From: Streptomyces cyaneofuscatus
GTDB lineage: Bacteria > Actinomycetota > Actinomycetes > Streptomycetales > Streptomycetaceae
Assembly: GCF_000718135.1 (NCBI RefSeq)
Contig: NZ_JOEM01000005.1
Coordinates: 434,001 to 498,000 of the forward strand
DNA: 64,000 nt
Direction of reading: 5' to 3'
How positions within the stretch are numbered: position 1 is the first letter of the stretch; each line of letters begins with the position of its first letter. Under the pieces are notes generated by a model. It saw only the letters and a program-made list of their open reading frames with translations. It had not been told where the DNA came from and searched no databases. The position numbers were made by a program, and so were the translations under genes. This document shows positions 31,932 to 40,562 of this stretch, piece after piece.

Positions 31932-34097
31932 CTACCCGCGCCGCTGTTCGAAGCGGTCCGCCCAGTACGCGGTCCGGTCCAGGTAGGCCGTCTCGGCGGC
32001 CGCCCCGGTCTTGCCGTAGGCCCCCTCGAAGGTCTCGTAGCCGTGGCCCGGGGGCGGGTCGGAGGCGGCCGGTTCGATGGAGCTGCCCTCGTGCCACTCG
32101 TTGAACGAGGTGACGGAGACCCAGGTGGGGTCACCGCCGATGGCCGGGTCCAGGGCGTTGTTCCACTGGCGGTCGTAGGAGGCGCCGTCCGCGCGGCCCA
32201 GGGTGGGGGTGGTGTTGCCGGGGACGGCCCGGTCGTCGATGTAGCCGGGGGCGACCGAGGGGGCCCAGACCAGGCCGTTGGCCTTGGCGTAGTCGCCGGC
32301 CTGCTTCCAGCCGGGGGCGGTGGCGCCCGCGATGCCGTCGTAGGTGTAGATCCCGCCGAAGTGGGCGACCTTGGTGGTGTCGGTGGTCTGGGCGAGGACG
32401 ATGGCGGTGTCCTTGACGGCGTCCAGCGCCGACCAGTCCTGGATCCGCAGGCTCTCGAAGACGTAGTAGGCGTTGCGGTCGCCGTGGGCCGCGTCCCGGT
32501 AGAAGGCGGGATGGTCGCCGAACTCCCCTTCCAGGTAAGCGATGTCGTCGACGACGGAGGCGGCGGTGCGGCCGGTGTACGGCTCGATGTGCCAGGCGAC
32601 CTCGATGCCGTGGCGGGCGGCGGCGTCCATCACGTCACCGGCGAGGCCGTCCTCGTAACTCCCCTGCCCCCACCAGCTGTAGACGATGACGCCCGCGCCG
32701 GACCGCTGCACCCACTTCATGTGCTGGTCGACCGCCCCGGCGATGTCCCCGGAGTCGTACGGGCCGAGCTTGGGGTAGAGGTCGGCGCCGATGGAGGCGG
32801 GCGGGGTGTGGCCGCCCTGCTGCCAGTGGCGCCAGCTCCCGGCCGGGCCTTGCGGGGTGCCGTACCAGGGGTAGTAGAAGAGGTGGACGCCCAAGGAGCC
32901 CTCGTCCTCGGTGGCCGGGGTGCGGGTGAGGGTGAAGCGGTCGACGTCGAAGAGGGCGCCCGCTCCCCCGGTGAACCGCAGGAACAGCGGGCCCGCGCCC
33001 GGTGCGGCGGCCGTGAGGGGGGTGGTGACCTCGGTGAAGGTGTCCCAGCCGCCGGTGGGCGTGACCTCCGCCGAGCCGAGGAGCGGACCGGTGGCGGAGC
33101 CGGCGCGGACCTCGATGGTGCCGCCCGCGCCGGCCGAGGAGACCCGCGCGGTGAAGGCGGTGGCCCCGGCCGGGTCGAGGGAGGCGTAGCCCGCCCAGTC
33201 GCCGTGATCGATGTAGCCGAGGGTGGCGCCGCCGCTCGCCGCCGCGTGCGGGGCGATCTGGACACCGGAGGAGGAGGTGTACGCCTCCGCCTCGGCGCTG
33301 TCCCCGCCCTGGCCGGGCTCCCCGGTGGAAGAGCAGTCCGCTTCGACGGCTCCGGCCGCGTACTGGATACCGCCCAGGAGGAGTTGGCGGATGTCCGGGT
33401 CGGCGAAGGACTCGATGGTGTGGCCGAGGCCGGTGTAGAAGGAGCGGCCGTCCTGCTGCGGGTGGCACCAGGTGATGGGGTGGTCGCCGGCCATCTCGCC
33501 GCCGCTGTAGCTGGATTCGTCGAGCGACTGGAGGACGTGGACGTCTCCGCGCGGGTTGGACCGGTAGTTGTACCACTCGTCCGTCCGCGTCCAGGTGTCG
33601 TCCAGGTGCGCGGTGGCCGGGTGGACGTGGTCCTCGGTGGTGAGGCGGGCCTCCTGGATCGCCGGGTGGCTCTGGAACCAGGCGCCCACCAGGTCCTCGT
33701 ACTCCGGCCAGTCGTACTCCGTATCGGCCGCGGCGTGGACGCCGACGAAGCCGCCGCCCCCGTCGACGTACCCCTTGAGGGCGTTCTGCTGGCTGTCGTT
33801 CAGGACGTCGCCGGTGGTGGAGAGGAAGACGACGGCCTCGTACGCGGCCAGGTTCTGCGGGGTGAAGGCGGTCGCGTCCTCGGTGGCGGTGACGGTGAAG
33901 TCGTTGGCCGCGCCCAGCTGTTGGATGGCGGTGATGCCCGCCGGGATGGAGTCGTGGCGGAATCCGGCGGTCTTGGAGAAGACCAGGACCTGGTACGGGT
34001 CGGCGGCTGCCGCACTCGGGACGGCCGGGCTCAGGAGGGCCGCTCCGAGGGCGAGCGCTGCGGCGCAGGCCAGGCGGCGGATGCGGGATCGTCTCAT
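31932..34097 (-). CDS. Secreted ThuA-CBM6-GH99-like multidomain protein
   Basis: 721 residues. A signal peptide (RLACAAALALGAALLSPAVP, cleavage after AAA about 32) precedes a ThuA-like class I amidotransferase-fold domain (about 36-250: VLVFSKTAGFRHDSIPAG, GGGFVGVHAAADTEYDWPEY). A CBM6-type carbohydrate-binding module follows (about 265-392: GATLGYIDHGDWAGY). From about 400 the sequence matches GH99 endo-mannosidase style: FYYPWYGTPQGP, YPKLGPYDSGD, VIVYSWWGQG, WHIEPYTG, and SFNEWHEGSSIEP with Glu667 and Glu670, the EWHE pair that is catalytic in GH99. It starts by ATGA overlap with the sugar dehydrogenase gene, so both are made together and exported. Confidence 0.87.
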   Translation of the reverse strand: MRRSRIRRLACAAALALGAALLSPAVPSAAAADPYQVLVFSKTAGFRHDSIPAGITAIQQLGAANDFTVTATEDATAFTPQNLAAYEAVVFLSTTGDVLNDSQQNALKGYVDGGGGFVGVHAAADTEYDWPEYEDLVGAWFQSHPAIQEARLTTEDHVHPATAHLDDTWTRTDEWYNYRSNPRGDVHVLQSLDESSYSGGEMAGDHPITWCHPQQDGRSFYTGLGHTIESFADPDIRQLLLGGIQYAAGAVEADCSSTGEPGQGGDSAEAEAYTSSSGVQIAPHAAASGGATLGYIDHGDWAGYASLDPAGATAFTARVSSAGAGGTIEVRAGSATGPLLGSAEVTPTGGWDTFTEVTTPLTAAAPGAGPLFLRFTGGAGALFDVDRFTLTRTPATEDEGSLGVHLFYYPWYGTPQGPAGSWRHWQQGGHTPPASIGADLYPKLGPYDSGDIAGAVDQHMKWVQRSGAGVIVYSWWGQGSYEDGLAGDVMDAAARHGIEVAWHIEPYTGRTAASVVDDIAYLEGEFGDHPAFYRDAAHGDRNAYYVFESLRIQDWSALDAVKDTAIVLAQTTDTTKVAHFGGIYTYDGIAGATAPGWKQAGDYAKANGLVWAPSVAPGYIDDRAVPGNTTPTLGRADGASYDRQWNNALDPAIGGDPTWVSVTSFNEWHEGSSIEPAASDPPPGHGYETFEGAYGKTGAAAETAYLDRTAYWADRFEQRRG

Positions 34098-36610
34098 CGG
34101 TTGCTCACCTGTGCTCCCTGCGTGCTGAATCCCTGTGTGGTGAAGGTGAAGGCGTCCAGGTCGAAGAGGCTGCCCTGGCCTGTCGGGCCGGTGAAGACGA
34201 AGAACAACTCGGTGGACCCTGAAGGCGCGTTGTTCACGTCGGCCGTGACATCCACGTAGTTCTCCCAGCCGCCGGTCGGGGCGACGGGCAGAGACGCGAG
34301 CAAGGTGTCCGTCGGAGAGCCGGCTCGTACCTCCAGGGTGCCGCCCGCGCCGCCCGAGGCGACCCGCGCCGTGATGGAGGAGGCGTTGGACAGGACGTAC
34401 GGCTTGAAGGAGACCCAGTCGCCGTTGTCCGTGTAGCCGACCGCCGCGCCGCCTTCGGCCGGCCCGTGCGGAGCGACCTCGATGCCGGACTGGGCGGCGA
34501 AGTGCTCGCCCTGGCGGTGGCGGGGCTGGAGGATGGAGTCGCTGTGGGTGGTCAGCCCGCCCGCGTCGGTGTACTCGGCGTCGAAGACCCCGTAGATGTT
34601 GGCGGCGCTGTCGTGCTCGCCGTCCACGGGCACGTCGATGGTGCCGGAGCAGCCGTTCTTCGAGGTGATCTGGTGGCGGTGGCTGTCATGGCCGAGGAGG
34701 TAGGTGACCTTGACCTTGGAGCAGTCGACCGTGCCGTCCTCGGGGTCGCTGACGGTCACGGTGAACGGGACGGAGTCGCCGAAGGAGAACAGGGTGCCGT
34801 CGGCCGGGGTGGTGAGGGTGACCGTGGGCGCGGTGTTGCCCGCCGTCACGACGAGGCTCGCGGTGCCGGTGAGCCCTTCGGGGTCGGTGACGGTGAGGGT
34901 CGGATTGTAGGTCCCGGCGGTGGTGTAGGTGTGGCCGGGGTTCGGGTCGGTGGAGGTGGCTCCGTCGCCGAAGTCCCAGGCGTAGGTGAGGTTTCCGCCC
35001 TCGGGGTCGTTGCTGCCGGCCGAGGAGAAGGAGACCGCGAGCGGGGTGGGCCCGGAGGTCCTGTCGGCACCGGCCCGGGGGACCGGGGAGCGGTTGCTGC
35101 CCGCGAGGTACTCGATGCGGTAGAGGGCCTGGTTGCCGGCGCCGGTCCCGTAGTCGAGGACGTACAGCGCCCCGTCCGGTCCGAACGCGGAGTCCATCAC
35201 CTGGGTGCCGGTCCACGGGAAGGTGTCGATGGTGCCGGGCGATCCGTCGGCCTTCACCTCGACCGGCTTGATCCACTTGCGGCCGTACTCGGTGGCGAAG
35301 AACCGGCCGTCGAGGGAGGCCGGGAACTTCACGGCGGAGTCGAGGTCCGGGTCGAAGTCGTATACGGGTCCGGCCATCGGGGACTCCGAGCCGCCGCCGA
35401 ACTCCGGCGGGGAGCCCGCGTCACCGGCGTACCGGATCCAGGCGGGCTGGGCGGGAGGCAGGGTGGCGAGACCGGTGTTGCGGAAGGAGTTGTTCGCCGG
35501 GCCGGCCGCGCAGTCGTACTTCGCTCCGGCGGGGCCGCTGGGGAAGGCGTACTCGCCGTACGTCTCCGTGGGCGTGTTGGTGCCCGTGCAGTACGGCCAG
35601 CCGAAGTTGCCGGGCTCGGTGACGCGGTTGAACTCGACCTGGCCGCTGGGGCCCCGGTTCGGGTCGGTGGTTCCGGCGTCGGGGCCGTAGTCGCCGATGT
35701 AGACGGCTCCGGTCGACTTGTCGACGGACATCCGGAACGGGTTACGGAAGCCCATCGCGTAGATCTCGGGGCGGGTGTTCGCGGTACCGGGGGCGAAGAG
35801 GTTGCCCGCCGGGACGGTGTAGCCGCCGTCGGCGGTCGGCTTGATCCGGAGCAGCTTGCCGCGCAGGTCGTTGGTGTTGCCGGAGGACCGCTGGGCATCG
35901 AACTGCGGGTTGCGGTCGGTGCGTTCGTCGATGGGTGCGTAGCCGCTGGACTCGAAGGGGTTGGTGTCGTCGCCCGTGGTCAGGTAGAGGTTTCCGGCGG
36001 CGTCGAAGTCGATGTCCCCGCCGACGTGGCAGCACTGGCCCCGGTCGCTCTCGATTTCGAGGACGACCTTCTCGCTGGCGGTGTCGAGCGTGCCGTCGGC
36101 CTTGAGCACGAAGCGGGAGAGGTTCAGGTGCCCCTTCCACGGCTCGAAGTCGGCGGCGGATCCGGTGGTGGGGGCGTCGCCGGGCGGGGTGTCCAGGGCG
36201 GGCGAGTAGTAGAGGTAGACGTACCGGTTGGCCGCGAAGTCCGGGTCGACGGCGACGCCTTGGAGGCCTTCCTCGTCGTGCGTGTAGACGTCGAGCTTGC
36301 CCGCCGTCTTTGTCGAACCGGCCGCGCCGGTGAGGCGCAGTGTGCCGTCACGGGCGGTGTGCAGGACGGACCTGTCGGGCAGCACGGCGAGGGACATGGC
36401 CTCGCCCAGTTCGGCCGGGCCGAGGGCGAGTTGGACCTGCTGGTAGTCGGCGGCGGGGATGTCCGCGGTGGGGATGTCGACGGCGGCGCGTGGGGCGCGG
36501 GCGTCGGGGCCGTCGGCCGTGGCCGTGGCGGTGGGGACGGCCAGGGCGGTGGCCAGCAGGGCGGCGAGCGCGGTGGCGTATCTGGACCAGCGTGGGGGTG
36601 CAGGTGACAT
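34094..36610 (-). CDS. Secreted PQQ-type sugar dehydrogenase with PKD and CBM6 domains
   Basis: 838 residues. A signal peptide (TALAALLATALAVPTATATA) is followed by a six-bladed GDH/sorbosone dehydrogenase propeller (about 50-505) with DEEGLQGVAVDPDFA, CCHVGGDIDFDAAGNLYLTT, IYAMGFRNPFRMS and VYIGDYGPD. A PKD domain (about 515-600: TYAWDFGDGATSTDPNPGHT), an Ig-like segment with a Cys pair, and a C-terminal CBM6-type module (GYTDNGDWVSFKP) complete it. It would oxidise sugar ends outside the cell using PQQ or a similar cofactor. No PQQ synthesis genes are in the window. First gene of the operon; promoter and LacI-type operator lie 115-165 bases upstream. Confidence 0.9.
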   Translation of the reverse strand: MSPAPPRWSRYATALAALLATALAVPTATATADGPDARAPRAAVDIPTADIPAADYQQVQLALGPAELGEAMSLAVLPDRSVLHTARDGTLRLTGAAGSTKTAGKLDVYTHDEEGLQGVAVDPDFAANRYVYLYYSPALDTPPGDAPTTGSAADFEPWKGHLNLSRFVLKADGTLDTASEKVVLEIESDRGQCCHVGGDIDFDAAGNLYLTTGDDTNPFESSGYAPIDERTDRNPQFDAQRSSGNTNDLRGKLLRIKPTADGGYTVPAGNLFAPGTANTRPEIYAMGFRNPFRMSVDKSTGAVYIGDYGPDAGTTDPNRGPSGQVEFNRVTEPGNFGWPYCTGTNTPTETYGEYAFPSGPAGAKYDCAAGPANNSFRNTGLATLPPAQPAWIRYAGDAGSPPEFGGGSESPMAGPVYDFDPDLDSAVKFPASLDGRFFATEYGRKWIKPVEVKADGSPGTIDTFPWTGTQVMDSAFGPDGALYVLDYGTGAGNQALYRIEYLAGSNRSPVPRAGADRTSGPTPLAVSFSSAGSNDPEGGNLTYAWDFGDGATSTDPNPGHTYTTAGTYNPTLTVTDPEGLTGTASLVVTAGNTAPTVTLTTPADGTLFSFGDSVPFTVTVSDPEDGTVDCSKVKVTYLLGHDSHRHQITSKNGCSGTIDVPVDGEHDSAANIYGVFDAEYTDAGGLTTHSDSILQPRHRQGEHFAAQSGIEVAPHGPAEGGAAVGYTDNGDWVSFKPYVLSNASSITARVASGGAGGTLEVRAGSPTDTLLASLPVAPTGGWENYVDVTADVNNAPSGSTELFFVFTGPTGQGSLFDLDAFTFTTQGFSTQGAQVSNR

Positions 36611-36961
36611 GGTGTGGGGTGGTTCCTTCCTGACGGTACGTGGGGTATGTCAGGCAAGGCGCGGTCGCGCTTTGCGACGTGCAGGGGGCACTCGGGCGCT
36701 CGGCTGCGGGCAGCTTTTTCCTTCTGGAGAGCGCTCCAACTCCCTTACTAAGCAAGCTTTTTGCATGCTGGCAACGCAAAATTAATTTGTCAATGCTGTG
36801 TCGAAATTGCGGTTCGATGCTCCGTGCAGCCATGTGGCGGACGGGGCCGGCCCTCCGGAAGCCCGACCCGGGGCTTGTCGAAAGCCCGACCTGGGGTGAC
36901 GCTGCCCTCATCGGTCTCCGGGTCCCGGCGAGTCCCGCGCCGACGCCCTAGGCTTCCCGGC
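36611..36961. other. 351-base divergent intergenic region with AT-rich core
   Basis: No gene is seen. It holds the promoter and operator of the secreted sugar-dehydrogenase operon (36725-36774) in a strikingly AT-rich stretch (about 36740-36815) for this genome. Nearer matB there are two copies of AAGCCCGACC, each followed by a G run (from 36859 and 36882, 23 bases apart), and a leaderless -10. The two control regions appear separate. Confidence 0.6.
36725..36774 (-). promoter_or_regulatory. Promoter and LacI-type operator of the sugar-dehydrogenase operon
   Basis: On the minus strand TTGCCA (36769-36774) and TAGTAA (36745-36750) are 18 bases apart. The sequence TTGGAGCGCTCTCCA (36725-36739), with the perfect core GAGCGCTC, lies where transcription would start. 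This closely resembles CebR/MalR-class LacI operators of Streptomyces (GGGAGCGCTCCC-like). A second possible -35, TTGACA, is at 36788-36793. No LacI gene is in the window. Confidence 0.65.
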
Positions 36962-36962
36962 G
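36949..36962 (+). promoter_or_regulatory. Leaderless promoter -10 of matB
   Basis: TAGGCT (36949-36954) is followed by seven bases and then GTG 36962, with no ribosome site between. No good -35 is seen. Confidence 0.5.
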
Positions 36963-38443
36963 TGACCCTCCTTCTTCCTGCGCTCCAGTCCCCCACCGGC
37001 CCGGCAGCCTCCCGGGAGGCCGTCCGCTTCGGTGCCCTCTCCCTGACCTACGGCGAGCTGGCCGCCGCCTCCACCGCTCTCGCCGCCCGGATCGCGGACG
37101 CGGGCCGGGTCGCCGTCTGGGCCACCCCGACGGCGGAGACGGTGATCGCGGTGGTGGCGGCGCTGCGGGCCGGAGTGCCGGCCGTGCCGCTCAACCCCCG
37201 TACGGGCGAAGCCGAGTTGGCGCACATCCTGGCCGACAGCGAGCCCACCGCCGTGCTGGCGGGCCCGGACGACGCGCCGCCTCCGGCGCTGGAGAAGCTG
37301 CGGCGGGTGACGGTGGACGCGCGGGCGACGTCGTCCGAGGCTCCGGAGGGGTACGGACCGGGCGAGGCGGCCGACGAGGCCCCGGCCCTGATCGTCTACA
37401 CCTCCGGCACCACCGGCCCGCCCAAGGGGGCCGTGCTGCCCCGCCGGGCCATCGCCGCGTCGCTGGACGCGCTGGAGGACGCCTGGGGGTGGACCGGCGA
37501 CGACGTCCTGGTCCACGCGCTGCCGCTGTTCCACGTCCACGGGCTGATCCTGGGCGTGCTCGGCCCGTTGCGGCGGGGCGGCTCCCTGCGCCACCTGGGG
37601 AAGTTCTCCACGGAGGGGGTGGCCCGGGAGCTGGGGTCCGGGGGCACGATGCTGTTCGGCGTACCGACGATGTACCACCGGCTGGCCGAGGTGCTGGACG
37701 CGTCGGCGGGTGGCGCCGAACGGGGGGAGTTGGCCGGGGCGCTGGCCGGGGCACGGCTGCTGGTCTCCGGTTCGGCGGCGCTCCCCGTCCATGACCACGA
37801 GCGCATCGCGGCGGCGACCGGGCGGCGCGTGATCGAGCGGTACGGGATGACGGAGACCCTGATGAGCACGGGGATCCGGGCGGACGGCGTACCGCGCCCG
37901 GGGACGGTCGGCCCGCCGCTCGCCGGGGTGGAGCTGCGCCTGGTGGAGGAGGACGGCACAGTGCTGGAGGGGCCGGAGGCGATCGGCGAGATCCAGGTGC
38001 GCGGCCCGAACCTGTTCACCGGCTACCTGAACCGGCCCGACGCCACGGCCGCCGCGCACACGGCCGACGGCTGGTTCCGTACGGGCGACGTCGGCACGGT
38101 GGACGGGGACGGGTACGTCACGATCGTCGGGCGCAAGGCCACCGACCTGATCAAGAGCGGCGGCTACAAGATCGGCGCGGGCGAGATCGAGAACGTGCTC
38201 CTCGGCCACCCCGGCGTCCGGGAGGCGGCCGTGACCGGCGAGGCGGACCCGGACCTGGGCGAGCGGGTCGTGGCGTGGGTGGTCGCGGCCGACCCGGACT
38301 CTCCGCCCCGGGCCGAAGAGTTGGCGGACCATGTGGCGGGCCAGCTGGCCCCGCACAAGCGTCCGCGCACCGTGCACTTCCTGGACGCGCTGCCCCGTAA
38401 CGACCTGGGGAAGATCATGAAGAGGTCGCTCCATGCCCGCTGA
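36962..38443 (+). CDS. matB: Malonyl-CoA synthetase (MatB-like acyl-CoA ligase)
   Basis: 493 residues from GTG 36962. An ANL-superfamily ligase: P-loop-like IVYTSGTTGPPKGAVLP, the aromatic/acceptor segment HALPLFHVHGLILG, the ATP motif VIERYGMTETLMST, the hinge DGWFRTGDVGTVDGDGYV, and the catalytic Lys in RNDLGKIMKRSL. The Arg/His set around LFHVHGLILG and the overall similarity fit MatB, which makes malonyl-CoA from malonate, ATP and CoA. S. coelicolor has MatB in the corresponding place (SCO2444, from memory). It overlaps the carboxyltransferase gene by 11 bases, so both malonyl-CoA routes are coupled. Confidence 0.9.
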   Translation: MTLLLPALQSPTGPAASREAVRFGALSLTYGELAAASTALAARIADAGRVAVWATPTAETVIAVVAALRAGVPAVPLNPRTGEAELAHILADSEPTAVLAGPDDAPPPALEKLRRVTVDARATSSEAPEGYGPGEAADEAPALIVYTSGTTGPPKGAVLPRRAIAASLDALEDAWGWTGDDVLVHALPLFHVHGLILGVLGPLRRGGSLRHLGKFSTEGVARELGSGGTMLFGVPTMYHRLAEVLDASAGGAERGELAGALAGARLLVSGSAALPVHDHERIAAATGRRVIERYGMTETLMSTGIRADGVPRPGTVGPPLAGVELRLVEEDGTVLEGPEAIGEIQVRGPNLFTGYLNRPDATAAAHTADGWFRTGDVGTVDGDGYVTIVGRKATDLIKSGGYKIGAGEIENVLLGHPGVREAAVTGEADPDLGERVVAWVVAADPDSPPRAEELADHVAGQLAPHKRPRTVHFLDALPRNDLGKIMKRSLHAR

Positions 38444-39800
38444 CCCGTCCTCGCGCATGACGGCCCGGGAGGCGATCGCGCTGCTCACGGGTGGTGCGGG
38501 CTTCACCGAGCACCGCCCGCCGCCGCGCACCCTGCCGCCGGACGGCCCGCTCGGCTGGGCGGGGTACGACGCGGCGCGGGAACGTGCCTCGGCCCGGACC
38601 GGCGAGGAAGAGTCCGTGGTGTACGGCACCGGGGTCGTCGGAGACCGCGCGTGCGTGCTCCTCTCCTTCGAATTCGGCTTCCTGGGCGGCTCGTTGGGCC
38701 AGCTGACGGGCGACCGCCTGGAAGCCGCGTACGAACTCGCGCTGTCCCGGCGGCTCCCGCTGCTCGCGCTCGTCGCCACGGGCGGCAGCCGGATGCAGGA
38801 GGGCATGGTCGCGCTCACCCAGCTCCAACGCGTGGCGGCAGCCTCCACCCGGCTGCGGGCGGCGGGGCTCCCGCAGATCGCCGTGGTCCGCGACCCCACG
38901 ACCGGCGGCGGCTGGGCCACGGTGGGGGCGGGCGCGGATGTGGTGCTGGCCCTGCCGGGCGCCCAGGTCGGGTTCGCCGGGTCCCGGGTAAGGCCGCCGG
39001 ACGCGGATCCGTACGCGTACGGCGCCGAGGGCCAGTTCGCGGCGGGCCAGGTGGACGCGGTGGTCCCGGCCGGGGAGCTGCGGGGGACGGTGGGGCGGTG
39101 GCTGCGGGCGCTGGGACCGCGTGAGGCACACGAGGCACCCCCGTCCGCCGCCCCCCTCCCCCGCGCCCAGCCGTCCTCCCCCTCCGGGCTGCCGGCGAGC
39201 GGCCGGGAGGCGGTGGAGCGGGCCCGCGCCGCGCAACGCCCGCGCGCGGAGGCGTACTTGGCCGACTACTTCACCGTACGGCTCCCCCTCCACGGGGACA
39301 GGTGCGGCGGTACGGACCCCGGGCTGCTGACCGGCTTCGGGCTCCGGGCGGACGGGCAGCCGGTCGCGTACGTCGCCCAGTGCGGGACCCCGACCCGCCC
39401 GGCCGGGTACCGCGCGGCGGCCCGCACGATCCGGCTCGCGGACCGGCTCGGCGTCCCCGTCCTCACCCTGGTCGACACCCCGGGCGCCGCCAACGACGCC
39501 GAGGCGGAACGGGCGGGCGCGGGCGCGGCCATCGCGGACACCTTCGCGGCGATCGCGGCGGCCCGGGTCCCGGTGACGACGCTGGTGATCGGCGAGGGCG
39601 GCTCGGGTGGTGCGCTGGCCCTCGCGGCACCGGGCAACACCCATGTCACGGCGGACAGTTACTTCTCCGTCATCGCCCCCGAGCCGGCGGCGGCGATCCT
39701 CAAGCGCGCGCCGTCCGAGACGGGAGCCACCGCAGACCAGCTCCGCCTGCGCCCGCAGGACCTGGTGGAGCTGGGGATCGCCCGCTCGATCGTCACGTAA
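38433..39800 (+). CDS. Fused AccD-AccA-type carboxyltransferase
   Basis: 455 residues carrying both halves of an acyl-CoA carboxyltransferase in one chain. The AccD-like half (about 1-230) has LSFEFGFLGGSLGQLTGDRL, TGGSRMQEGMVALTQL and VVRDPTTGGGWATVGAGADV. The AccA-like half (about 265-455) has LTLVDTPGAANDAEAERAGA, TLVIGEGGSGGALALA and SYFSVIAPEPAAAILKR. The usual AccD zinc ribbon of Cys4 type is absent. It would transfer carboxyl from a biotin carrier to an acyl-CoA; the carrier and carboxylase are not nearby. Coupled to matB by an 11-base overlap. Confidence 0.88.
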   Translation: MPADPSSRMTAREAIALLTGGAGFTEHRPPPRTLPPDGPLGWAGYDAARERASARTGEEESVVYGTGVVGDRACVLLSFEFGFLGGSLGQLTGDRLEAAYELALSRRLPLLALVATGGSRMQEGMVALTQLQRVAAASTRLRAAGLPQIAVVRDPTTGGGWATVGAGADVVLALPGAQVGFAGSRVRPPDADPYAYGAEGQFAAGQVDAVVPAGELRGTVGRWLRALGPREAHEAPPSAAPLPRAQPSSPSGLPASGREAVERARAAQRPRAEAYLADYFTVRLPLHGDRCGGTDPGLLTGFGLRADGQPVAYVAQCGTPTRPAGYRAAARTIRLADRLGVPVLTLVDTPGAANDAEAERAGAGAAIADTFAAIAAARVPVTTLVIGEGGSGGALALAAPGNTHVTADSYFSVIAPEPAAAILKRAPSETGATADQLRLRPQDLVELGIARSIVT

Positions 39801-39818
39801 GGCAGGGCAGGAAGGCAC

Positions 39819-40442
39819 TCACGGCTGTGGGGCCGCCGCCGTCCCCACCAGGGAGTCCCACAGGGCGACGGCGCGGTCCACGGTGGCGCCGAGGCGCTCC
39901 AGGGACACGCCGTCGCGCGCCTCGACGGAGAGTCCGTGCAGGATGGTCGCGTAGAAGGCGGCGACGGAGGGGACGTCAACATCCGGCCCCAACTCCCCTT
40001 CCCTGACGGCCCGTTCCAGCCGGGCTTCCAGCTCCGCGACCGCCGCCCTGCGGCACTCGGCCAGGTACCCGGCGACCTCCCGGTTCTGCTGGGAGCAGCT
40101 GGCGGCGGCGAGGACGATCATGCAGCCGGTGGGGGTGGCGGGGTCGGCGAACGTGTCGATGTTGCCGCGCAGCATGGCCTCGACGGCGCCCCGGGCCGTC
40201 GGCTCCTCCCGCAGGGCGCGGCCGGTCGCCGAGCCCGCGGTGGCGCCGTAGAGGGCCACGGCCTCACGGAACAACTCTTCCTTCGAGCCGAAGGCGTTGT
40301 AGAGGCTGGCGGAGTTGATGCCCATGGCGGCGGTCAGATCGGTGAGCTTGGTGCCCTCGTACCCGGACTCCCAGAACGCCTCCATGGCACCACGCAGCGC
40401 CGTGGCGCGGTCGAACGCGCGCGGCCGCCCTTTTTCGGCCAT
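39819..40442 (-). CDS. TetR-family regulator
   Basis: 207 residues. DNA-binding part: [50 protein letters not shown], the signature of the YcdC/AcrR-like group with FWxxGY. The ligand domain contains [20 protein letters not shown], with two Cys. Genes of this subtype usually sit divergent from a short-chain dehydrogenase, as here, and repress it. The candidate operator is in the 118-base gap. Its gene converges on the carboxyltransferase gene with an 18-base gap. Confidence 0.94.
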   Translation of the reverse strand: MAEKGRPRAFDRATALRGAMEAFWESGYEGTKLTDLTAAMGINSASLYNAFGSKEELFREAVALYGATAGSATGRALREEPTARGAVEAMLRGNIDTFADPATPTGCMIVLAAASCSQQNREVAGYLAECRRAAVAELEARLERAVREGELGPDVDVPSVAAFYATILHGLSVEARDGVSLERLGATVDRAVALWDSLVGTAAAPQP

Positions 40443-40486
40443 CTCCGCCTCCTCCTAGGGGGGTTGCCTCGCACCCACCCCACCTG

Positions 40487-40515
40487 TTTAGTATTTCTGG
40501 ATCGTCCAACCTAAA
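40487..40515. promoter_or_regulatory. Putative TetR operator between tetR and SDR genes
   Basis: TTTAG and CTAAA arms (40487-40491 and 40511-40515) enclose 19 bases, within which TGGA-TCG-TCCA is a second short palindrome. AT-rich and central in the divergent region, so likely the regulator's site; the exact dyad is uncertain because the two symmetries differ by two bases. Confidence 0.5.
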
Positions 40516-40534
40516 AATAGCTCAACGTGGCAGC

Positions 40535-40562
40535 GGAAGGAACGACATGGAAGGAACGACAT
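40535..40562 (+). repeat. 14-base tandem duplication of the SDR ribosome site and start
   Basis: GGAAGGAACGACAT occurs twice in direct succession. Both copies place a GGAAGGA site in front of an ATG. The first ATG (40547) opens an eight-codon reading frame (MEGTTCLD) that stops at 40573, inside the SDR gene; the second (40561) starts the enzyme. Confidence 0.9.
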
